64,000 nt of DNA from Martinezella rhizogenes (GCA_013322215.1 JAAMEZ010000006.1:62001-126000); one strand, 5' to 3'; shown: positions 8,982 through 21,514, counted from the first letter of the stretch. The notes: generated by a model not told the origin, from the letters alone. Numbers and translations are program-made.

Positions 8982-10127
8982 TCAGCGGAAGCGCAGGTTT
9001 GCGCGCGAAAGCTCACTGACCGAGGTGCAGCCCATCAGCTTCATGTCGCGCTCGACTTCGGTGCGCAGATGCCTGAGCGCCCGCTCCACGCCCACCTGAC
9101 CGGCAGCGGCGAGTGGGTAGAGATAGAAGCGGCCAAGACCGACCGCCTTGGCGCCGAGCGACAGGGCCTTCAGTACATGCGTGCCGCGCTGAATGCCGCC
9201 ATCCATCATGACATCGATGCGATGACCGACGGCGTCGACGATCTCCGCCAATTGATCGAACGCAGAGCGCGAGCCGTCCAGCTGCCGGCCGCCGTGGTTC
9301 GACAGCACGATGCCGGTGCATCCGATATCGACGGCACGCTTGGCGTCCTCGACCGACATGATGCCCTTCAGGCAGAACTGCCCGTTCCAATGCTTCACCA
9401 TTTCGGCGACGTCGTTCCAGTTCATCGACGGATCGAGCATCTCGGTGAAATACTTGCCGATCGACATCGCGCCACCGCTCATGTCCACATGCTCGTCGAG
9501 CTGCGGCAGGCGGAACTTCTCATGCGTCACGTAATTCAGCGCCCAGGCCGGCTTGATGGCAAATTGGGTAAGGCCCGCCAGATTGAGCTTGAAGGGGATG
9601 GAAAATCCGGTGCGAAGATCGCGCTCGCGATTGCCGCCGGTGATGCTGTCGACCGTCAGCATCATGACATTGATGCCGGCTTCCTTCGCACGCTCCATCA
9701 TCGCCCGGTTCAGGCCGCGATCCCTGTGGAAATAAAACTGGTAAACCTGCGGTCCAGCATGCTTCTTGCGAATTTCCTCGATACTGACGGTGCCGAGCGA
9801 GGAGACGCCGAACATGGTGCCGAGCGAAGAGGCCGCGGCGGCAACCGCATTCTCGCCCTGGTGATGGAACAGCCGCTGCAAGGCCGTCGGTGAGCAATAG
9901 AACGGCGTCGCGAGCTTTTGTCCCATGACGGTGACAGACATGTCGATCTCGCTGACCCCACGCAGAACATTGGGAACGAGATCGCAGCTTTCGAAGCTCG
10001 ATGTGTTTCGCCGCAGCGTCACCTCGTCGTCGGCCGCGCCGTCGATATAGTTGAAGATCGGGCCGGGAAGACGCTTTTTCGCGAGAAGGCGAAAATCATG
10101 GAAGTTGTGGCACTCACGCAAACGCAT
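8982..10127 (-). CDS. lldD: FMN-dependent alpha-hydroxy-acid dehydrogenase (L-lactate dehydrogenase type)
   Basis: The 381-residue protein belongs to the FMN alpha-hydroxy-acid oxidase/dehydrogenase family and would oxidise L-lactate (or a related 2-hydroxy acid) to the 2-oxo acid, passing electrons to the respiratory chain at the inner membrane. Visible are FNYIDGAADDE near the N-terminus, the YQFYFHRDRG flavin region, the catalytic SNHGGRQLDGS with the proton-abstracting His, and DGGIQRGTHVLKALSLGAKAVGLGR at the phosphate-binding end. The ATG at 10127 is chosen because GAGG lies six bases upstream. Family members differ in substrate, so lactate is the likeliest but not the only choice. Confidence 0.85.
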   Translation of the reverse strand: MRLRECHNFHDFRLLAKKRLPGPIFNYIDGAADDEVTLRRNTSSFESCDLVPNVLRGVSEIDMSVTVMGQKLATPFYCSPTALQRLFHHQGENAVAAAASSLGTMFGVSSLGTVSIEEIRKKHAGPQVYQFYFHRDRGLNRAMMERAKEAGINVMMLTVDSITGGNRERDLRTGFSIPFKLNLAGLTQFAIKPAWALNYVTHEKFRLPQLDEHVDMSGGAMSIGKYFTEMLDPSMNWNDVAEMVKHWNGQFCLKGIMSVEDAKRAVDIGCTGIVLSNHGGRQLDGSRSAFDQLAEIVDAVGHRIDVMMDGGIQRGTHVLKALSLGAKAVGLGRFYLYPLAAAGQVGVERALRHLRTEVERDMKLMGCTSVSELSRANLRFR

Positions 10128-10212
10128 GGCTGACCTCGGCATTCTCAAAAGACATCAACTATCGAACTCCCAATATCCTGCCATCCAGCCCGGCCATCCA
10201 ACTCGGATTGAG

Positions 10213-10677
10213 TTAAAGCCGGTGCAGGCGTGCTTCCCATTTGTAAAGCACATCCGGCTCCTTCTCCTCATTGCCTGCCCCGTCCGACTCGTCAACCACG
10301 AAGAAGCCGTGCTTTTCGTAAAAGCGGCGCGCCGGCTCATTTCTCTGAAATGACCAGAGTGAGAGCACCGGATAGGTCGATTTGGCAATATCGAGCAGGC
10401 GGCTGCCGATACCGCGCTTCTGCGCCTCGGGCAGGACGTAAAGCTGGTCGATCCAATCCTCAAGAAAGGCGATGACACCGACGAGACGCCCGCCCTCTTC
10501 CGCACCCCAGATCTGGCAATCCTTGAAAACGACAGCGGTCCAGAAACCAACGTCTTCTTCCGGAGTGTGGATCCCGGCCAGCGTCGGCAACCTCTCATTG
10601 AACGAGGAGCGGTGAACGGCCGCAGCCGCCGGCATGTCCGCGAGATCGAGTTTACGCAACGAAATCTTGTCAGTCAT
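10213..10677 (-). CDS. GNAT family N-acetyltransferase
   Basis: The 154-residue protein has the GNAT fold: an N-terminal Asp/Pro-rich strand-helix unit, then IDQLYVLPEAQKRGIGSRLL, where Q-x-x-G-I-G is the acetyl-CoA pyrophosphate-binding loop (motif A), and the C-terminal NEPARRFYEKHGF typical of motif B. It is the last gene of a probable trmJ-murI-GNAT operon, starting three bases after the murI stop. The acceptor is unknown; small amines, amino acids or protein N-termini are all possible in this family. Confidence 0.85.
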   Translation of the reverse strand: MTDKISLRKLDLADMPAAAAVHRSSFNERLPTLAGIHTPEEDVGFWTAVVFKDCQIWGAEEGGRLVGVIAFLEDWIDQLYVLPEAQKRGIGSRLLDIAKSTYPVLSLWSFQRNEPARRFYEKHGFFVVDESDGAGNEEKEPDVLYKWEARLHRL

Positions 10678-10680
10678 TCA

Positions 10681-11481
10681 TCAAGCCCTGAGCCCAAAAC
10701 CCTGCATTAGCCGCCGGGTGGGGAAATCCGGTGCACCGGAGGTAAAAACAGCGAAGTCGAAATCGTCGGGATGGACAGCATCGGCCACCTGCGGCACCAG
10801 GCTACGGGCACGCCGTGCAATCGCTTCGGCCGGATCGAGCCAATCGACCGGCCAGGGCGCCAGCCTGCGGAAGATATTGGCCATGAAGGGATAATGCGTG
10901 CAGGCCAGTACGACGATATCGGTCTTGCGGCCATCCATCTCGACAAAGCACTGGTCGATCTCCGTCATGACAGCCTCGTCCGCTACGGCGTCACCGCGAA
11001 TATAGGCCTCAGCGAGACGCGCAAGGTTCTGCGATCCGACAAGCCGGACATGGCATTGGGTGGCAAAGGATTGGATCAGATCGCGCGTATAGGCGCGCTT
11101 GACCGTGCCCGGCGTTGCCAGCACCGAAACAAGGCCTGAGCGCGTCCGCTCTGCCGCCGGCTTGATTGCCGGCACCGTGCCGACGAATGTCATCTGGGGG
11201 AAAGCAGCGCGCAGAGCGGCGCCGGCCAGCGTGAAAGCCGTGTTGCACGCGATGACGCAGACTTCCGGATCGTATTGCGCAAGCAGCTTCGCGAAGAGAT
11301 CGACGATGCGCTCCTTCAGCGCCGCTTCTTCCCAACTGCCATAGGGAAAACCGGCGTCGTCGGCGATATAGATGAAACCGCGCTCCGGCATCAGCACGCG
11401 CGCTTCGCGCAGTACGGTCAAACCGCCGATCCCTGAATCGAAAACAAGGACCGGTTTCAGCTCATTAGCCGTTGCTGTCAT
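10681..11481 (-). CDS. murI: Glutamate racemase
   Basis: Converts L-glutamate to D-glutamate for peptidoglycan. The 266-residue product has the family's first motif [11 protein letters not shown], the first catalytic cysteine in [11 protein letters not shown] and the second in [10 protein letters not shown]. Its first 17 bases overlap the end of the upstream RNA methyltransferase gene, which indicates translational coupling in one operon. Family length and both active-site cysteines are intact. Confidence 0.94.
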   Translation of the reverse strand: MTATANELKPVLVFDSGIGGLTVLREARVLMPERGFIYIADDAGFPYGSWEEAALKERIVDLFAKLLAQYDPEVCVIACNTAFTLAGAALRAAFPQMTFVGTVPAIKPAAERTRSGLVSVLATPGTVKRAYTRDLIQSFATQCHVRLVGSQNLARLAEAYIRGDAVADEAVMTEIDQCFVEMDGRKTDIVVLACTHYPFMANIFRRLAPWPVDWLDPAEAIARRARSLVPQVADAVHPDDFDFAVFTSGAPDFPTRRLMQGFGLRA

Positions 11482-12304
11482 CGCTGGTGGTTTCCTTGGA
11501 TGCTTTAGCGGACCTGGGATGCGAGCCGCTGCCGCGCGGGGATTTCCGCGTGAAACGGTCGAGAGACGAGATCACCCCGCGCAAGACGCTGATTTCCTGT
11601 TCGGTGAATGCCCGGCGCGAGAGGACGGCCCGGAGATTGTCGACCATTTTCGGCTTTTTCCCGGCAGGATGGAAATAATTGCGCGCATCCAGCGCCTCTT
11701 CGAGCTGATCGAACAGGCCGAAAAGCTGATCCTTCGTCGATGGCCGCTGTTCAAGCGCCTGGAAAGGCACATCGCCCAGATCTTCCATGCCCGATTTCAT
11801 CCACTCATAGGACATCAACAGCACGGCCTGGGCGATGTTCAGCGAGGCGAAAGCAGGATTGACGGGAAAGGTGACGATCTCGTCGGCCAGCGCTACTTCC
11901 TCATTCGTCAGACCCCAGCGCTCGCGCCCGAAGAGAATGCCGGTGCCCTCACCTGCCTTGAACTTTGCGCGAAGGGTCTCCGCCGCAACGACAGGCGAAC
12001 GCACCGGCTTATAGCCATCCCGCTCGCGCGCCGTCGTCGCATAGACGAAATTGAGATCGGCGATCGCCTGTTCCAGCGTTTCATAGACCTTCGTCGCCTC
12101 GATGATGTGATCCGCCTTCGAGGCCGTCGCTTGCGCCCTTTCGTTCGGCCAGCCGTCGCGCGGATTGACCAGACGCAATTCGACAAGACCGAAATTCGCC
12201 ATGGCGCGCGCGACCATGCCGATATTCTCGCCCATCTGCGGTTCGACCAGAATAATAGCCGGTCCTTCGGCCAGAAGTGGACGTTCGCTGTTCGTGCCTG
12301 CCAT
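11465..12304 (-). CDS. trmJ: TrmJ-like tRNA/rRNA methyltransferase (SPOUT family)
   Basis: A 279-residue SPOUT methyltransferase, likely placing a 2'-O-methyl group on tRNA position 32 as TrmJ does. The family motifs are clear: [22 protein letters not shown], the S-adenosylmethionine knot segments [15 protein letters not shown] and [23 protein letters not shown], where SLN-x-AQA is diagnostic of the TrmJ/LasT group. A charged C-terminal extension (after about 160) matches that of TrmJ. It is first in an operon with murI. Nucleoside target is inferred from the family. Confidence 0.88.
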   Translation of the reverse strand: MAGTNSERPLLAEGPAIILVEPQMGENIGMVARAMANFGLVELRLVNPRDGWPNERAQATASKADHIIEATKVYETLEQAIADLNFVYATTARERDGYKPVRSPVVAAETLRAKFKAGEGTGILFGRERWGLTNEEVALADEIVTFPVNPAFASLNIAQAVLLMSYEWMKSGMEDLGDVPFQALEQRPSTKDQLFGLFDQLEEALDARNYFHPAGKKPKMVDNLRAVLSRRAFTEQEISVLRGVISSLDRFTRKSPRGSGSHPRSAKASKETTSDDSNG

Positions 12305-12345
12305 GATGCTTAAATCTCCGCGCGCGAGCCCGATCGCGCCAATTC

Positions 12346-12457
12346 GAGCATGATGCCGAAAAGTGTCAGCGGTTTTCGGACGACCTCATGCTCCATTTCC
12401 GTGTTTCCGGAGCCGGATGATTTCAGGACAAACAGACCTGAAATCATCCGGCTCCGG
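12346..12457. repeat. Rhizobial palindromic element plus 21-bp perfect hairpin
   Basis: Within the 225-base gap between a secreted-protein gene and trmJ lie two inverted repeats. At 12346-12393 is an imperfect palindrome (GAGCATGATG...CCTCATGCTC) around a CCGAAAAGTG...GGTTTTCGG core, a type I recall as widespread between genes in Rhizobiales. At 12407-12427/12437-12457 is a perfect 21-bp stem with a nine-base loop. No U-run follows on either strand, so it is not a standard terminator. The rest of the gap (12458-12529) shows nothing recognisable. Confidence 0.7.
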
Positions 12458-12529
12458 GGTCGCAATAGCGAGACACCGGCCGATCGGCAAGGTTTTTGCG
12501 CACGAACTATGAAACGAACCGGGTCGGAT

Positions 12530-13135
12530 TTATTGCGGATTGGCTGGCTTCTGCTGATCCGACGGCTGCTGTGTCTGGTCTGCCGGCTGTTGCTGCTGCT
12601 GTTTGACGAGATCCTGCATGACGCTCTTGAGCGAGCTCGGATTGCCGTTGTCATCGTTCGTGATGATATCGTCGACGACGGGCTTTCCGCCTTCTTCAAT
12701 GACTTCGAAACGCACCGTCGTCGTCTTCTGATAGTCTGCATCCGAGCCCATGCAGGTGGATTTCTTGAAGGTCGCCAGCACCTCCGTCACATTGTTCTTC
12801 GGCGGCTGTGCGGCAATCTTCACCTCCTCCAGCGGACACGCATCCTGCGCATTGACGATGACGTCATAGTCGAAAGGCGAGATACCGTCCTCGTCGGCAG
12901 CAGGAAACTGCGCGGCCGCCTGATATTTCGCCCCGAAATCCTTGCTGTAGATATCCTTCAGCTTGCTCTCGTCGAAGATATCCTGCCAGTCGCTGTCGCC
13001 GCCCGCCCAGTTCGAGACGGTCGCATCCATGATGGCCTTGACCGGCATCGTCGCGTCGGCTGCGAACGCCATATGCGCGCCAAGCGAAAACTGAAAAAGC
13101 GTAAGGGCAAAAGCGGAGGCAGCAAATTTATGCAT
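12530..13135 (-). CDS. Putative secreted protein of unknown function
   Basis: A 201-residue protein beginning MHKFAASAFALTLFQFSLG, a typical signal peptide with likely cleavage after AFA (about residue 25), so it should be periplasmic. The mature part is acidic and contains two cysteines (in DACPLEEV and KSTCMGSD) that could form a disulfide. The C-terminus is a glutamine/proline-rich tail with five consecutive Gln. The longer in-frame start at 13207 would put 24 extra residues before the signal peptide and is rejected. I do not recognise the family. The neighbour icd is divergent. Confidence 0.7.
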   Translation of the reverse strand: MHKFAASAFALTLFQFSLGAHMAFAADATMPVKAIMDATVSNWAGGDSDWQDIFDESKLKDIYSKDFGAKYQAAAQFPAADEDGISPFDYDVIVNAQDACPLEEVKIAAQPPKNNVTEVLATFKKSTCMGSDADYQKTTTVRFEVIEEGGKPVVDDIITNDDNGNPSSLKSVMQDLVKQQQQQPADQTQQPSDQQKPANPQ

Positions 13136-13366
13136 GACGTGATTCCATGACACGGGGGGCAACAGGCAAAACCTGCGCGACATTAGACCCATGGACCGCT
13201 TTGGCAATGGCCCGATCGCAAAAAGCAGGTGATGTCACGAATGATCAAAAACGCGACGCCGGAGGCTCTATCGGCTTTGCGTTCCGCACTTGCGGTGCTA
13301 TAGCCCACGGGACTTTACATTACCCACAGGACCATCCGGTCCCATTAGCTTAAACGAGGCAGAAGT

Positions 13367-14581
13367 ATGAAGAAGATCAAGGTCGCAAATCCCGTTGCCG
13401 ATCTCGATGGCGATGAAATGACTCGCATCATCTGGCAGTTTATCAAAGACAAACTGATCTACCCCTACCTCGACATCGATATCGACTACTACGACCTCTC
13501 GGTCGAAAATCGCGACGCGACCAACGACCAGGTCACGATCGACGCCGCCAACGCCATCAAGAAGCATGGCGTCGGCATCAAGTGCGCGACGATCACTCCG
13601 GATGAAGATCGCGTCAAGGAATTCAACCTGAAGCAGATGTGGAAGAGCCCGAACGGCACGATCCGCAACATCCTCGGCGGCGTCATCTTCCGCGAGCCGA
13701 TCATCTGCAAGAACGTTCCGCGCCTGGTTCCCGGCTGGACCAAGCCGATCGTCGTCGGCCGTCATGCCTTCGGCGACCAGTATCGCGCCACCGACTTCAA
13801 GTTCCCAGGCAAGGGCAAACTGACCATCAAGTTCGTCGGCGAAGACGGCACGGTCATTGAAAAAGACGTCTTCGACGCTCCGGGCGCCGGCGTTGCCATG
13901 GCCATGTACAACCTCGACGAGTCGATCCGCGAATTCGCCCGCGCTTCGATGATGTACGGCCTGATGCGCAAGTGGCCGGTCTACCTCTCCACAAAGAACA
14001 CCATCCTCAAGGCCTATGACGGTCGCTTCAAGGACATCTTCGAAGAAGTCTACCAGAACGAGTTCAAGGCTCAGTTCGACGAAGCCGGCATCACCTACGA
14101 GCACCGCCTGATCGACGACATGGTCGCCTCCGCCCTCAAGTGGTCCGGCGGCTATGTCTGGGCCTGCAAGAACTACGACGGCGACGTCCAGTCCGACACG
14201 GTTGCGCAGGGCTTCGGCTCGCTCGGCCTGATGACCTCGGTTCTGCTCACGCCGGACGGCAAGACGGTCGAAGCCGAAGCCGCACACGGCACAGTGACCC
14301 GCCACTACCGCCAGCACCAGAAGGGCCAGGAAACCTCGACGAACTCGATCGCCTCGATCTTCGCCTGGACCCGTGGCCTCGCCCATCGCGCCAAGCTCGA
14401 CGACAATGCCGAACTCGCAAAGTTCGCTTCCACGCTCGAAAAGGTCTGCGTCGATACCGTCGAAGCCGGCTACATGACCAAGGATCTGGCGCTGCTGATC
14501 GGCCCCGATCAGCCGTGGCTCTCGACCACCGCTTTCCTCGACAAGATCGACGAAAATCTCAAGAAAGCCATGGCTGCCTAA
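13367..14581 (+). CDS. icd: NADP-dependent isocitrate dehydrogenase
   Basis: Oxidatively decarboxylates isocitrate to 2-oxoglutarate, giving NADPH in the TCA cycle. At 404 residues, with [10 protein letters not shown] at the N-terminus, [13 protein letters not shown] and [28 protein letters not shown], it is the eukaryote-like homodimeric type II enzyme found in alphaproteobacteria, not the E. coli type. The KSPNGT segment and the NYDGDVQSD metal-binding region are intact. GAGG lies upstream of the ATG, and a strong terminator follows. It is monocistronic. Confidence 0.96.
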   Translation: MKKIKVANPVADLDGDEMTRIIWQFIKDKLIYPYLDIDIDYYDLSVENRDATNDQVTIDAANAIKKHGVGIKCATITPDEDRVKEFNLKQMWKSPNGTIRNILGGVIFREPIICKNVPRLVPGWTKPIVVGRHAFGDQYRATDFKFPGKGKLTIKFVGEDGTVIEKDVFDAPGAGVAMAMYNLDESIREFARASMMYGLMRKWPVYLSTKNTILKAYDGRFKDIFEEVYQNEFKAQFDEAGITYEHRLIDDMVASALKWSGGYVWACKNYDGDVQSDTVAQGFGSLGLMTSVLLTPDGKTVEAEAAHGTVTRHYRQHQKGQETSTNSIASIFAWTRGLAHRAKLDDNAELAKFASTLEKVCVDTVEAGYMTKDLALLIGPDQPWLSTTAFLDKIDENLKKAMAA

Positions 14582-14605
14582 GCGTTGCTACCATCTGGAC
14601 ATGCG

Positions 14606-14636
14606 AAAACCCGGCCTCAGCGCCGGGTTTTCTTTT
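14606..14636 (+). terminator. Rho-independent terminator of icd
   Basis: A 10-bp stem, AAAACCCGGC (14606-14615) with GCCGGGTTTT (14622-14631), six-base loop, then CTTTT, 25 bases after the icd stop. Confidence 0.88.
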
Positions 14637-14700
14637 GCCCGGAATCTTGCCGCCGGGGCTAACCAGTGGCAAAAATGCGCGCAACAAAAGGGAGAGGCAG

Positions 14701-15327
14701 ATGGCTGAAGAACTCGTTTTCTATACCAATCCGATGTCGCGCGGACGCATTGCCCGCTGGATGCTCGAGGAGACCGGCCAGCCCTACCGCACCGAGTATC
14801 TCGACTACGGCACGACGATGAAGGCGCCGGAATATCTTGCGGTCAACCCCATGGGCAAGGTGCCGGCCATCAAGCATGGCGATACAGTCGTCACCGAAGG
14901 TGCCGCCATCTGCGCCTATCTGGCCGAAACCTTCCCGCAGGCGGGGCTCGCCCCGACAGCTGCCGAGCGCGGCCGTTATTTCCGCTGGATGTTCTTTGCG
15001 GCGGGGCCGTTCGAGATGGCGATCACCAATCGCGCCCTCGGCTTCGAAGTCCCGCCGGAACGCTTGCGCATGGCCGGCTGCGGCAGCTTCGCGAATGTGC
15101 TTGATGCCATGGAACACGCCGTCACGACCTCGCCTTTCATCGCCGGCGATCGCTTTACCGCAGCCGACGTCTATGTCGGCTCGCATGTCGGCTACGGTCT
15201 TAATTTCGGAACGATCGAAAAGCGGCCGGCCTTCATCGACTATTGGAGCCGGGTCAGCGACCGCGACGCCTATCGCCGCGGCAACGAGATCGACAATGCC
15301 GCCATGCCGAAGCCGGCTAATACCTGA
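14701..15327 (+). CDS. Glutathione S-transferase family protein
   Basis: A 208-residue protein of the classic two-domain GST form. The thioredoxin-like N-terminal domain (1-80) has FYTNPMSRGRIARWML as the glutathione-binding start, NPMGKVPAI with the conserved cis-proline, and EGAAICAYLAE, the Glu-Ser/Gly site that binds the gamma-glutamyl group. The helical C-terminal domain contains FTAADVYVGS, the family's folding motif. GGGAGAGG lies ahead of the ATG at 14701; the frame is open through icd but that is overlap only. Likely conjugates or reduces electrophiles; true substrate unknown. Confidence 0.9.
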   Translation: MAEELVFYTNPMSRGRIARWMLEETGQPYRTEYLDYGTTMKAPEYLAVNPMGKVPAIKHGDTVVTEGAAICAYLAETFPQAGLAPTAAERGRYFRWMFFAAGPFEMAITNRALGFEVPPERLRMAGCGSFANVLDAMEHAVTTSPFIAGDRFTAADVYVGSHVGYGLNFGTIEKRPAFIDYWSRVSDRDAYRRGNEIDNAAMPKPANT

Positions 15328-15373
15328 CAATACAAGGCATTGAGAGGAAATCTTCGATCGCTCTCACATGCCG

Positions 15374-16225
15374 CTATCGCAGCGGCATATAGATATCGGT
15401 CAAAAGCTCCGTCGGCGGCACGTCGCGCGGATTGTTGATATATTCCTCGAACATGACGGTATCGCGCAGTTGCCGACCGGAAGCCGGCAGCCATTGCGCG
15501 TAGAGCCATTGATAAGCCCTATGCATGTTTGCATAGGGACCCTTATGGCGCAGCACAGCATATTCGCCGCCCTCAAGCAAGCGCCGCTCCAGCGGAGCAT
15601 CGGCAGCGACGGTCTCGCCAGCGGTGACGCAGGCATAGGAGCGCAGCTTGTCCGCTTCCACGACATCGGGGTCGTCGAGATAGACGCCGATCATGCGCAT
15701 ATCGGGGCCCGCAAGGCCGCGGGCGAAGATGGTACCGAAGAGTGTTTCGAAAGCCTGGCCGATCTGCATATAGGAGCCACGATGGGCGACACCGATCAGT
15801 GACATTGGGGAGATGGTGCGAAGCGTAACGTCGAACATAACCGTGATCCTTCCTTGGGTGTTTGGTTCGAAGATCGTGTGGCTTCCCTCATTCCGATATC
15901 GCGCCGGCGGCATGCCATAGACGGATCTGAAGATGCGGTTGAACGACTGGAGGTTGGGATAGCCCGACCGCTTTGCAATGTCGCTGACGGATAGACGGGT
16001 GTTAACGAGATCACCGGCGGCACGATGCAGCCGCAGCCGCTTGACCGTTGCCGCCGCCGTCTCGCCATAGATCGCCCGATAGATCCTGTGCCAGTGATAG
16101 CTGGACATGCAGGCAATTTCGGCGAGCTTTTCCATATCGAGCTCGTCGTCCAGATGCTCATGGATATAGGCCGAAACCCGCCGCAACCGGGTCTCGTAAA
16201 GCGTCCACGCCGTTCCACCACTCAT
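15374..16225 (-). CDS. AraC-family regulator with GyrI-like effector domain
   Basis: The 283-residue protein has an N-terminal AraC/XylS DNA-binding domain (about 10-110) with two helix-turn-helix motifs, MEKLAEIACMSSYHWHRIYRAIYGE and SVSDIAKRSGYPNLQSFNRIFRSVYGMPPARYR, followed by a GyrI-like/SOUL-type ligand-binding domain (about 125-283), the layout of Rob and SoxS-like multidrug sensors. The ATG at 16225 is chosen because AGGGG lies seven bases upstream. It faces the GST gene convergently, ending 46 bases after it. Regulated genes are unknown; a drug or hydrophobic cation as ligand is suggested by the fold. Confidence 0.87.
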   Translation of the reverse strand: MSGGTAWTLYETRLRRVSAYIHEHLDDELDMEKLAEIACMSSYHWHRIYRAIYGETAAATVKRLRLHRAAGDLVNTRLSVSDIAKRSGYPNLQSFNRIFRSVYGMPPARYRNEGSHTIFEPNTQGRITVMFDVTLRTISPMSLIGVAHRGSYMQIGQAFETLFGTIFARGLAGPDMRMIGVYLDDPDVVEADKLRSYACVTAGETVAADAPLERRLLEGGEYAVLRHKGPYANMHRAYQWLYAQWLPASGRQLRDTVMFEEYINNPRDVPPTELLTDIYMPLR

Positions 16226-16304
16226 GTCAAACCCCTCGCAAATCGATCGGCCCGACAAGACCATAACCCGATTTGACAAATCCTGCGGAGTTGTCCGGAC
16301 AAAA

Positions 16305-16337
16305 GAAAATGGCGGATACCGAAGCATCCGCCATTCT
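16305..16337 (-). terminator. Rho-independent terminator of alaS
   Basis: A 10-bp stem, 16308-16317 with 16326-16335 (AATGGCGGAT arms), eight-base loop; on the minus strand TTTTCTTTT follows. It lies just after the alaS stop. Confidence 0.88.
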
Positions 16338-16362
16338 TGATTACCAAACGGAAATCAGCGTC

Positions 16363-19023
<2,661 letters not shown>

Positions 19024-19112
19024 AGGGGGCCCTTCAGTACTGCCGTCAACAACTTGCGTCAAAGTCAGTGGCTTTTATCGTTCGCTCCGGGCGCTGTCCA
19101 GCCGCACGAGCA

Positions 19113-19152
19113 AAACCGGCCGCACATCCCTTGGACAATGCGGCCGGTTTCA
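19113..19152 (-). terminator. Rho-independent terminator of recA
   Basis: A 12-bp stem (19113-19124 with 19139-19150, AAACCGGCCGCA arms) with a 14-base loop. On the minus strand the stem ends in GGTTTTGC. It sits between recA and alaS. Confidence 0.85.
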
Positions 19153-19195
19153 GTATTTCGTCTTGTCTCAAGTCGGGAATTGCTCCCGAAAATCC

Positions 19196-20284
19196 TTATT
19201 CGCCGGAAGCGTCGCCGTCGTCGCCGGAATCGGGACCGCCATTCTGCAGGAAGCGGTCGGCAATGAGGCCGGCATTCTGGCGCAGCGACAGCTCGATCTC
19301 ACGAGACAGATCCGGATTGTCGCGCAGGAAGATCTTCGCGTTCTCGCGACCCTGGCCGAGACGCTGGCTGTTATAGGAGAACCAGGCGCCGGACTTTTCG
19401 ACGATGCCGGCCTTGACGCCGAGGTCGACCAACTCACCGGTCTTCGAAACGCCTTCGCCATACATGATGTCGAATTCGACCTGCTTGAAGGGAGGCGCCA
19501 TCTTGTTCTTGACGACCTTGACGCGGGTCTGGTTGCCGATCACCTCTTCGCGCTCCTTGACGGCGCCGATGCGGCGGATGTCGAGGCGAACCGAGGCATA
19601 GAACTTCAGCGCGTTACCGCCCGTCGTCGTTTCCGGCGAGCCGAACATGACGCCGATCTTCATGCGAATCTGGTTGATGAAGATCACCATGCAGTTGGAC
19701 TTGGAGATCGAAGCCGTGAGCTTGCGCAGTGCCTGGCTCATCAGACGCGCCTGCAGGCCCGGCAGGCTGTCGCCCATCTCGCCCTCGATTTCGGCGCGCG
19801 GCGTCAGGGCCGCAACGGAGTCGACGACCAGAACGTCGATCGCGCCGGAGCGAACCAGCGTATCGGTGATTTCAAGCGCTTGCTCGCCGGTATCGGGCTG
19901 CGAGATCAGCAGGTTCTGCAGGTCGACGCCGAGCTTGCGGGCATAGACCGGATCAAGCGCATGTTCCGCGTCCACGAAGGCGCAGATGCCGCCCTTCTTC
20001 TGTGCCTCGGCAATGGTCTGCAGCGCCAGCGTCGTCTTGCCCGAGCTTTCCGGCCCGTAGATTTCGATGATGCGCCCCTTCGGCAAGCCGCCAATGCCGA
20101 GAGCGATATCGAGGCTCAGAGAGCCGGTGGAAACCGTTTCGATTTCGACCACGTTCTCGTTAGAGCCGAGCTTCATGATCGAGCCCTTGCCGAACGACCG
20201 CTCAATTTGAGAGAGTGCCGCTTCAAGTGCCTTGCTTTTATCCACCGATTTGTCCTCTACAAGCCGCAAAGAATTCTGAGACAT
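19196..20284 (-). CDS. recA: Recombinase A
   Basis: RecA forms filaments on single-stranded DNA, drives strand exchange and triggers LexA self-cleavage. The 362-residue product starts [24 protein letters not shown], has the Walker [11 protein letters not shown], Walker [11 protein letters not shown], the L2 region, and an acidic C-terminal tail ([11 protein letters not shown]) that modulates filament assembly. The ATG at 20284 is preferred to one three codons earlier. A LexA-type operator lies about 80 bases upstream, so SOS induction is expected. Confidence 0.97.
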   Translation of the reverse strand: MSQNSLRLVEDKSVDKSKALEAALSQIERSFGKGSIMKLGSNENVVEIETVSTGSLSLDIALGIGGLPKGRIIEIYGPESSGKTTLALQTIAEAQKKGGICAFVDAEHALDPVYARKLGVDLQNLLISQPDTGEQALEITDTLVRSGAIDVLVVDSVAALTPRAEIEGEMGDSLPGLQARLMSQALRKLTASISKSNCMVIFINQIRMKIGVMFGSPETTTGGNALKFYASVRLDIRRIGAVKEREEVIGNQTRVKVVKNKMAPPFKQVEFDIMYGEGVSKTGELVDLGVKAGIVEKSGAWFSYNSQRLGQGRENAKIFLRDNPDLSREIELSLRQNAGLIADRFLQNGGPDSGDDGDASGE

Positions 20285-20352
20285 TCGATCCACCTTTAGG
20301 TTATTGAAGCCGCTCTAGCAATGTCGCCGCCGATGAGAATTCTGTACTCTAT

Positions 20353-20369
20353 TTGTTCTCGTATCGCAA
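20353..20369 (-). promoter_or_regulatory. LexA/SOS operator of recA (TTG-N11-CAA)
   Basis: The 17-base site TTGTTCTCGTATCGCAA fits TTG-N11-CAA, the operator described for the Rhizobium etli recA promoter. On the minus strand it overlaps GAAC-N7-GTAC, one base off the wider alphaproteobacterial LexA site GAAC-N7-GAAC. It lies 69-85 bases ahead of the recA start codon. Confidence 0.75.
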
Positions 20370-20523
20370 GAGCACAACAAGCAATTGAAAGAAAAAGGTA
20401 AAATGAATTCCGTTCTATTTTTGTTTTCTTCTTTCTTCCCAGGCACTTACATGCCCGAAGCGGTGAATTGCGAGATGTTTGCGGCTCGCTCGATTCGCCT
20501 TTTCCACTGCTGAGGATAACCCT

Positions 20524-21468
20524 ATGGCGAAAAAGATTCTCGTTCTCGGCGGCGCCCATATCGACCGGCGCGGCCGCATCTTCGGCGATACGGCGCCGGG
20601 CGCCAGCAACCCCGGCGCATGGTTCGAAGAGCCTGGCGGCGGCGGCTTCAATGCCGCCCGCAATCTCGCCCGCCTGGGCTTCGACGTAAAGCTGATCTCG
20701 CCGCGTGGCGGCGATCCCTCGGGCGAGATGGTGGCGGAGGCAGCAAGCCACGCCGGCATCGACGACAAGCCCTTCGTCTTCCTCGATCGCAAGACGCCAA
20801 GCTATACGGCGATCCTCGAGAATGACGGCAATTTGGTCATCGCGCTTGCCGACATGGAGCTCTACAAGCTTTTCGTTCCGCGGCGGCTGGCGATTCGCGC
20901 CGTTCGCGACGCCTTCGAAGAAACCGACCTCGTTCTCTGCGATGCCAATCTGCCGGCGGAAACCTTAAGCGCGATTGCGGCAAGGGCCGCCTTTTGCGGC
21001 AAACCGGTCGCAGCCATCGCCATCTCGCCGGCAAAAGTCGTGCGGCTGAAGCCGAGCCTCGCCGGCATTGGCCATCTATTCCTCAACGAAGCCGAAGCTG
21101 CCGCACTGACCGAAATCCGTCCGGAAGACCCGCGCGAGTGGGTCAACGCTTTGCGCGCGCTCGGGCTGCGTAATGGCGTCATCACCCGCGGCAAGCGCGC
21201 GCTGATCGCCTTCTCACCTGATGCCATGGTAAGCCTGCAGCCGCCCATCGTCGACGAGGTTGCCGATGTCACCGGAGCGGGAGATTCGCTTGCTTCGGGC
21301 GTTCTTTCCGCTTTGCTCGCCGGTCACGATCTCGCGGAAGCCGTCCGCCATGGCGCTGCGGCAGCCGCGATCACGGTGCAATCGCCCTTTGCAACGGCGG
21401 AAAATCTCTCTCCCGAACTGCTAAAGGCGATGCTGGCCCTTGTTCCCAGGGCCGAAATTCTGTCATGA
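20524..21468 (+). CDS. psuK: PfkB-family sugar kinase, probable pseudouridine kinase
   Basis: The 314-residue protein is a ribokinase/PfkB kinase: GGAHIDRRGRI at the N-terminus, PGGGGFNAARNLARLG substrate loop, and the catalytic DVTGAGDSLASG anion-hole motif near residue 255 with its aspartate base. It is followed 46 bases later by a pseudouridine-5'-phosphate glycosidase gene. That pairing is the known PsuK-PsuG pathway: pseudouridine is phosphorylated and then split into uracil and ribose 5-phosphate. The role is thus inferred from context, the kinase fold from sequence. AGGA lies ahead of the ATG at 20524. Confidence 0.87.
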   Translation: MAKKILVLGGAHIDRRGRIFGDTAPGASNPGAWFEEPGGGGFNAARNLARLGFDVKLISPRGGDPSGEMVAEAASHAGIDDKPFVFLDRKTPSYTAILENDGNLVIALADMELYKLFVPRRLAIRAVRDAFEETDLVLCDANLPAETLSAIAARAAFCGKPVAAIAISPAKVVRLKPSLAGIGHLFLNEAEAAALTEIRPEDPREWVNALRALGLRNGVITRGKRALIAFSPDAMVSLQPPIVDEVADVTGAGDSLASGVLSALLAGHDLAEAVRHGAAAAAITVQSPFATAENLSPELLKAMLALVPRAEILS

Positions 21469-21514
21469 AGCCTGTTCAAAACGCGTATACTGTTTCAGTG
21501 AATTGGAAACGACA

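Noticed and set aside
13298..14386. A 362-codon minus-strand frame
   Set aside because: It is antisense to icd, a clear conserved gene, and has no recognisable domain.
20296..20751. A 151-codon minus-strand frame upstream of recA
   Set aside because: It overlaps the psuK start antisense, covers the recA operator, and shows no family.
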